A stretch of DNA of 10,286 nucleotides, taken from Rhodobacterales bacterium UBA3080 (GTDB lineage Bacteria; Pseudomonadota; Alphaproteobacteria; Rhodobacterales; Rhodobacteraceae). Where the stretch lies: positions 1-10,286 of the forward strand of contig DFBM01000181.1 of assembly GCA_002366645.1 (NCBI GenBank), read 5' to 3'. The notes beneath the pieces are model-generated. The model searched no databases and was not told the origin of the DNA. It saw nothing but the letters and a program-made list of their open reading frames with translations. Position 1 is the first letter of the stretch; each line of letters opens with the position of its first letter. The position numbers and the translations under genes were made by a program. Of the stretch, positions 6,754-10,286 are shown piece after piece.

Positions 6754-7308
6754 TTACCGCGGGCTCCGCTTGGCCAAAATGCGTTGCAACGTCCGGCGAT
6801 GCATATTCAAACGCCGCGCGGTTTCGGAAACATTGCGATCGCAAAGCTCGAACACGCGCTGGATATGTTCCCAGCGAACGCGATCAGCAGACATCGGGTT
6901 TTCAGGGGGCGGAGGCTTGTTTTCAGGGCGTGCGAGCAAGGCGTTCGTAATATCGTTTGCATCCGCAGGTTTCGACAAATAGTCCGTCGCACCGATTTTC
7001 ACGGCAGCAACCGCCGTCGCAATCGCACCATATCCGGTTAACACCACAATGCGCGCGTCTGAACGTTTTTCGCGAAGCATCTCGACCACATCAAGACCAT
7101 TACCATCTTCAAGCCGTAGGTCGACAACCGCATAAGCCGGCGGTTTGTTGGTTACCGCCCCTTTGCCTTCGGCAATGCTCTGCGCAGCCACAACTTCGAA
7201 CCCACGTTTTTCCATGGCTCGTGCGAGGCGACGCAAAAATGGTTCGTCGTCATCGAGCAGTAGCAGTGAATTATCGTCACCGATTTCTTGCAGCGCATTT
7301 TCCGCCAT
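6754..7308 (-). CDS. regA: Redox response regulator RegA (PrrA/ActR)
   Basis: DNA-binding response regulator paired with RegB. In Rhodobacter it controls photosynthesis, carbon and nitrogen fixation, hydrogenase, oxidase and petABC genes in response to redox state. It has 184 residues, the R. capsulatus length. The receiver domain (about 14-125) has the acidic pocket DDD (19-21), phospho-acceptor Asp63 in VVDLRLEDGNGLDVVE, Thr91 and Lys113 (LSKPAD). A proline-rich linker (KPPPPENP, 131-138) leads to the C-terminal Fis-type helix-turn-helix SETARRLNMHRRTLQRILAK (161-180), nearly invariant in the family. The ATG at 7308 is chosen over 7332 because AAGGGG lies six bases upstream and the N-terminus MAENALQEIG fits the family. 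It follows senC on the same strand, with a DUF1801 gene four bases after it. Confidence 0.98.
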   Translation of the reverse strand: MAENALQEIGDDNSLLLLDDDEPFLRRLARAMEKRGFEVVAAQSIAEGKGAVTNKPPAYAVVDLRLEDGNGLDVVEMLREKRSDARIVVLTGYGAIATAVAAVKIGATDYLSKPADANDITNALLARPENKPPPPENPMSADRVRWEHIQRVFELCDRNVSETARRLNMHRRTLQRILAKRSPR

Positions 7309-7326
7309 GACATTCCCCTTATTATA

Positions 7327-7352
7327 TTCCATTTTTTATATGTTTAATGGAA
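7327..7352. other. Inverted repeat between senC and regA
   Basis: TTCCATT (7327-7333) and AATGGAA (7346-7352) form a 7-bp stem with a 12-base AT-rich loop, between the senC stop (7374) and the regA ribosome site (about 7315-7320). It is AT-rich and lacks a terminator T-run after it on the - strand. It could be a weak processing or stability element in the senC-regA message. Confidence 0.35.
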
Positions 7353-7373
7353 CTGCGACGTTAAGTCCAGCTT

Positions 7374-7991
7374 TTACAGCTTATCGACAAAACACGCAAC
7401 CTGATCGGCCATCTCTTCGGGGGTTACGTCACGACCAAAAAACTCTAAAAAACCGTACTCTGGCGCCATCAGGTAAGTCGAGGTCGAATGGTCCATCAGG
7501 TAGTTTTCGCCTTCGCCATTCTTTGCCGCATAGACTCTGTAGGCCTTGATAGCTGCGGCGATCTCTTCTGAGGAACCAGTCAAGCCAACCATATCCTCAT
7601 GCAAATACCCGACAAATGCTGCCATCGATTCCGGAGTATCGCGGCTTGGGTCAATCGTGACCATCACCGGCTTAACATCGATACCGCGCTCGTCCATCAA
7701 GGCAACGGCTTCGGCATTGCGGTACGTATCTAACGGGCAAACGTCGGGGCAGAACGTATAACCGAAGTACATAAGCGTTGGTCCATCGATCACATCAACA
7801 TCCGTAACCCGCATACCGGTGTGATCCGTCAATTCGAAAGGCCCGCCAATCGCTGCGCTTCCGCCAGCTACTGCGGTGGTCCGACAATCTGCAAACTGGT
7901 CTCCCGGCGCTGGTCGAAAAGCAAAAAATAGGGCTGTTCCCAATCCCGTTAAAACAACCAGACCGGCCAAAATTGCGATAATGCGTGACAT
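7374..7991 (-). CDS. senC: Sco1/SenC/PrrC copper protein for cytochrome c oxidase assembly
   Basis: Membrane-anchored, periplasmic thioredoxin-fold protein that helps deliver copper to cytochrome c oxidase. In R. sphaeroides (PrrC) it also affects signalling through PrrB. It has 205 residues. An N-terminal hydrophobic anchor (about 4-25) is followed by a periplasmic domain with the copper motif CPDVCP (C81, C85) and the distal ligand His168 in MDHSTSTYLM, plus the family stretch VMVTIDPSRDTPE (109-121). Two additional cysteines, C36 and C200, could pair. The ATG at 7991 follows AAAGGAAT at normal distance. It is the first gene of senC-regA-DUF1801 and is divergent from regB, the same arrangement as in R. 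capsulatus. Confidence 0.96.
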   Translation of the reverse strand: MSRIIAILAGLVVLTGLGTALFFAFRPAPGDQFADCRTTAVAGGSAAIGGPFELTDHTGMRVTDVDVIDGPTLMYFGYTFCPDVCPLDTYRNAEAVALMDERGIDVKPVMVTIDPSRDTPESMAAFVGYLHEDMVGLTGSSEEIAAAIKAYRVYAAKNGEGENYLMDHSTSTYLMAPEYGFLEFFGRDVTPEEMADQVACFVDKL

Positions 7992-8117
7992 TCGAATATT
8001 CCTTTTGTTTTCTTATTCGCCCATTAGGTCGGGATCGTGTCGTGGATATTCAACACGCCATAAAGCCGCAACCTGTTTTCTGTTGGACCAACACCTATGT
8101 CCTGTTAACTATACCCT
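7992..8117. promoter_or_regulatory. Divergent senC-regB control region with a 13-bp palindrome
   Basis: This 126-bp gap must carry the promoters for senC-regA (leftward) and regB (rightward). TGTTGG-A-CCAACA at 8081-8093 is a perfect inverted repeat around a central base, 25 bases before the regB ATG; its position suggests an operator or the site of a self-regulator. A looser CGTGT/ACACG pair lies at 8036-8057. I find no convincing -35/-10 pair on either strand. Confidence 0.45.
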
Positions 8118-9545
8118 ATGATAGATACGCCTCTAGACCTGTTTAACAGCTCTGCCAGAAGCAAATGGTTACGCTTACGCACTCTGATCTGGCTTCGTTG
8201 GCTAGCGATCGGCGGGCAGGTTGCGGCAATTGCCATCGCCAGCCGATTATTCGAAATCGACCTTCGCCTAGATCTTTGTGTAACCGTCATGGGTATTTCT
8301 GCCGCAGTAAACATCGTTACCACAATCGTTTTTCCGGAAAACAATCGATTGTCCGAAAAGAACGCCATTTTAACCCTGATTTTCGATCTGTTGCAACTCG
8401 CCGCCCTGCTGGCGTTAACTGGCGGACTGTCAAACCCGTTCTCGGTGTTACTACTTGCACCAATCACAATATCGGCGACTGCCCTGACAACGCGGGCAAC
8501 CGTTATTATCGGTCTAGTCTTTGTATCGCTGATTTCGTTGTTGGTTCCACTACATATCCCGCTCACCACAACTTCCGGCGATCTGATCCAGCCGCCCGCC
8601 CTTTTAATGTACGGAACCTGGGCTGCACTGGTAATATCCGGAATTTTCCTTTCCGTTTACACGCATCGCGTCACCGTCGAAACGTTTTCTATGTCCGAAG
8701 CGTTAACAGCAACTCAACTAGCGCTGGGTCGGGAGCAGCGGTTGACAGCGTTGGGTGGCGTCGTCGCAGCCGCGGCTCACGAACTTGGAACACCATTAGC
8801 GACAATAAAACTCGTCGCGGCCGAACTGGCAGACGAGCTTCAGGATCAACCTCATTTGTTGGACGACGCCCAATTGATCGGAAGTCAAGCAGACCGATGT
8901 CATGAAATTCTAAGGGACATGGGTCAAACCGGCAAGGACGACACCCACTTGCAGCATGCTCCGATTTCCGCAGTTGTTGAAGAGGCCGCTGCACCGCACT
9001 TGGATCGGGGTAAAATGGTCATGATCCGTATTGAAGGTGCCCCGCAAACTGAAACCGTACCCGATCAGCCAGAAATCCCGAGACAGGCAGAAATTATTCA
9101 CGGCCTTCGGAACCTCGTGCAAAACGCCGTCGATTTCGCCGCTGCCCGAGTTTGGATAGACATAGACTGGGACGACCGCGAGCTCAGAATACATGTCGGT
9201 GACGACGGGCTAGGGTATCCGCCAGAACTTATCGGAAAAATAGGCGACCCCTTTGTTCGAAAACGGCCAACCAGCCTCAAATCCGAATCTGGTCGCCCCG
9301 GCTATGAAGGTATGGGGCTGGGGCTTTTCATCGCCAAAACCCTTTTGGAGCGATCAGGCGCAAGACTAACTTTCGCGAACGGCTCGGAAATACCGGGGAA
9401 GCGGGCGAAACCACCTCTCGGTGCTCCCGAGTTCGCTAGGCCCACTGGTGCGATTGTCGAGGTTGTGTGGAAAAGGTCAGACATTGAAGCATCGAAATCT
9501 ACTGTAAGAAGGCCACTCGGCCACAATATTCAGTTTGAACGTTAA
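8118..9545 (+). CDS. regB: Redox sensor histidine kinase RegB (PrrB/ActS)
   Basis: Membrane sensor that autophosphorylates and passes phosphate to RegA. It has 475 residues. The N-terminal half (about 25-185) holds about six hydrophobic helices and the ubiquinone-site motif GGLSNPF (102-108, family GGXXNPF). The dimerisation/phospho-acceptor segment carries His221 in AAAAHELGTPLATIKLV. Cys261 (QADRCHEIL) is 40 residues later, exactly as Cys265 follows His225 in R. capsulatus RegB, where that cysteine is the redox switch. The ATPase domain has an N box (NLVQNAVDFA, 332-341), G1 (GDDGLG, 361-366), F box (GDPFV, 376-380) and G2 (GMGLGLFIAKTLL, 398-410). The start is fixed by an in-frame stop at 8106, but no Shine-Dalgarno sequence precedes the ATG. 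The tail after the kinase core (about 452-475) has no motif I recognise. It is divergent from senC and convergent with flgI. Confidence 0.97.
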   Translation: MIDTPLDLFNSSARSKWLRLRTLIWLRWLAIGGQVAAIAIASRLFEIDLRLDLCVTVMGISAAVNIVTTIVFPENNRLSEKNAILTLIFDLLQLAALLALTGGLSNPFSVLLLAPITISATALTTRATVIIGLVFVSLISLLVPLHIPLTTTSGDLIQPPALLMYGTWAALVISGIFLSVYTHRVTVETFSMSEALTATQLALGREQRLTALGGVVAAAAHELGTPLATIKLVAAELADELQDQPHLLDDAQLIGSQADRCHEILRDMGQTGKDDTHLQHAPISAVVEEAAAPHLDRGKMVMIRIEGAPQTETVPDQPEIPRQAEIIHGLRNLVQNAVDFAAARVWIDIDWDDRELRIHVGDDGLGYPPELIGKIGDPFVRKRPTSLKSESGRPGYEGMGLGLFIAKTLLERSGARLTFANGSEIPGKRAKPPLGAPEFARPTGAIVEVVWKRSDIEASKSTVRRPLGHNIQFER

Positions 9546-9573
9546 CAGCTCCTGATAGAAGTACTTGTTCTAC

Positions 9574-10286
9574 CTATTGGACAATAAATTCAGCATGTAG
9601 CGCACCTGCCGCTTTGATTGCCTTTAATATGTCGATCATATCTTGTGGCGACACTCCCAACGCATTTAGCCCTTCGATGAGTTGGGGCAACGCAACTGTA
9701 TCTTCAACGAGTGCCAACCCGGTTCCAGGCTCTTCTTCAATCGCGACATCCGTGCGTGGAACAACAATTGTTTCCCCTGCTCCAGAGAACGGATTCGGTT
9801 GAACCACCAAGGGTGTCTCCTGCACCCTTAGTGTTAGATTTCCTTGCGACACAGCAACCCGTGAAATGCGTACATCGTCTCCTAGCACTATCGTCCCCGA
9901 CCGTTGATCAACAACGACTCTGGCCTTTTGAGCGGTCACCACTTCAATGTTTTCCAGCATTCCTATCAAATGTGCAGGACTAGCTGCGCCGGACTTCCGA
10001 ACGTCCAGTCGGACGGTTCCTGAATCAAGCATGGTCGCGATTGATTTGTCAAAACGTCTATTAATTGCCTGCTCTATTCGAACTGCGGTTGTGAAATCTG
10101 GATTTCTCAATGCAATCCGCAATTCAGTCATTTCCGACAAAACGAACTCCACTTCGCGCTCCACGCGGGCACCTGACGGGATCACTCCCGCTGTCGGCAC
10201 ACCTTTAACCGTCTCGGCTGCTTCTCCAGAAACTGAAATGCCGCCCGCAATAATTGAACCCTGCGCAACCGCATAGATATTCCCGT
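9574..10286 (-). CDS. flgI: Flagellar P-ring protein FlgI (5' partial, C-terminal part)
   Basis: Periplasmic P-ring subunit that forms the bushing around the flagellar rod in the peptidoglycan layer. The reading frame is open to the right edge. The visible part begins in GNIYAVAQGSIIAGGISVSG and runs about 237 residues to the stop at 9574, so roughly the first third of a protein of about 370 residues is missing. Family landmarks are GVPTAGVIPSGARVERE, the DVRKSG segment, a VVVDQRSGTIVLGDDVRIS block, a VVPRTDV stretch, and the C-terminus GVSPQDMIDILKAIKAAGAL ending HAEFIVQ. The GTG at 10200 is internal to conserved FlgI sequence and is not the start. Flagellar genes probably continue to the right (flgA, flgH and others are usual neighbours). 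The gap to regB is only 28 bases and contains no clear terminator. Confidence 0.96.
   Translation of the reverse strand, partial: GNIYAVAQGSIIAGGISVSGEAAETVKGVPTAGVIPSGARVEREVEFVLSEMTELRIALRNPDFTTAVRIEQAINRRFDKSIATMLDSGTVRLDVRKSGAASPAHLIGMLENIEVVTAQKARVVVDQRSGTIVLGDDVRISRVAVSQGNLTLRVQETPLVVQPNPFSGAGETIVVPRTDVAIEEEPGTGLALVEDTVALPQLIEGLNALGVSPQDMIDILKAIKAAGALHAEFIVQ

Noticed and set aside
7321..7326. Perfect TATAAT (- strand) before regA as a -10 element
   Set aside because: Transcription from it would start at about 7314 and leave the regA ribosome site (7315-7320) outside the message. No matching -35 is seen at 16-18 bases.
8083..8111. TTGGAC and TAACTA as a regB promoter
   Set aside because: The spacing is 17 but the -10 matches the consensus at only two or three positions, and the -35 lies inside the palindrome. 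Too weak to call.
9546..9573. AAGTACTT palindrome (9559-9566) between regB and flgI as a terminator
   Set aside because: It is an eight-base palindrome without a loop and with no T-run, so it cannot act as an intrinsic terminator.

Overview
The window looks like chromosomal DNA of an alphaproteobacterium of the order Rhodobacterales (Roseobacter/Rhodobacter group). The cytochrome bc1 proteins, the RegA response regulator and the RegB sensor kinase can be followed almost residue by residue against what I know of Rhodobacter capsulatus. For example, the cytochrome b haem ligands fall at H97/H111/H198/H212 and the RegA phospho-acceptor at D63. The base composition is moderate in GC. I see no tRNA, rRNA, insertion sequence, CRISPR array or other sign of recent mobility. 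Genes are tightly packed and no stretch of 300 bases lacks one.

Layout, left to right. (1) The 3' part of a thiamine ABC transporter operon on the + strand: thiP (5' end outside the window) overlapping thiQ, closed by a strong hairpin terminator at 2226-2250. (2) On the - strand, the complete petABC operon for the cytochrome bc1 complex, transcribed from right to left: Rieske protein, cytochrome b, cytochrome c1. (3) Divergent from petA, trmL (wobble tRNA 2'-O-methyltransferase), then an outer-membrane beta-barrel gene of the LpxQ/lipid A oxidase-like type, both on the + strand. (4) A - strand group senC-regA-DUF1801, whose last gene overlaps the stop codon of the beta-barrel gene tail to tail. 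(5) regB, divergent from senC. (6) The C-terminal two thirds of flgI (flagellar P-ring) on the - strand, running off the right edge.

Functionally, the centre of the window joins a respiratory complex to its known regulator. In Rhodobacter, RegB senses the redox state through a ubiquinone site and one reactive cysteine. It phosphorylates RegA, which controls many energy genes including petABC and the cytochrome oxidases. SenC (Sco family) helps deliver copper to cytochrome c oxidase. Here regB, senC and regA sit only about 1.5 to 5 kb from petABC.

I found no clearly new multi-gene system; these are mostly well-known genes. The most interesting details are: a cytochrome c1 that lacks the Rhodobacter disulfide loop but carries a beta-branched residue two positions before the haem-ligating methionine; three mutually complementary CCCTCC/GGAGGG elements in the petA-trmL divergent region; a repeated TGACAAATTG motif in front of the beta-barrel gene; a 13-bp palindrome between senC and regB; and a DUF1801 gene directly after regA, where R. 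capsulatus has hvrA.
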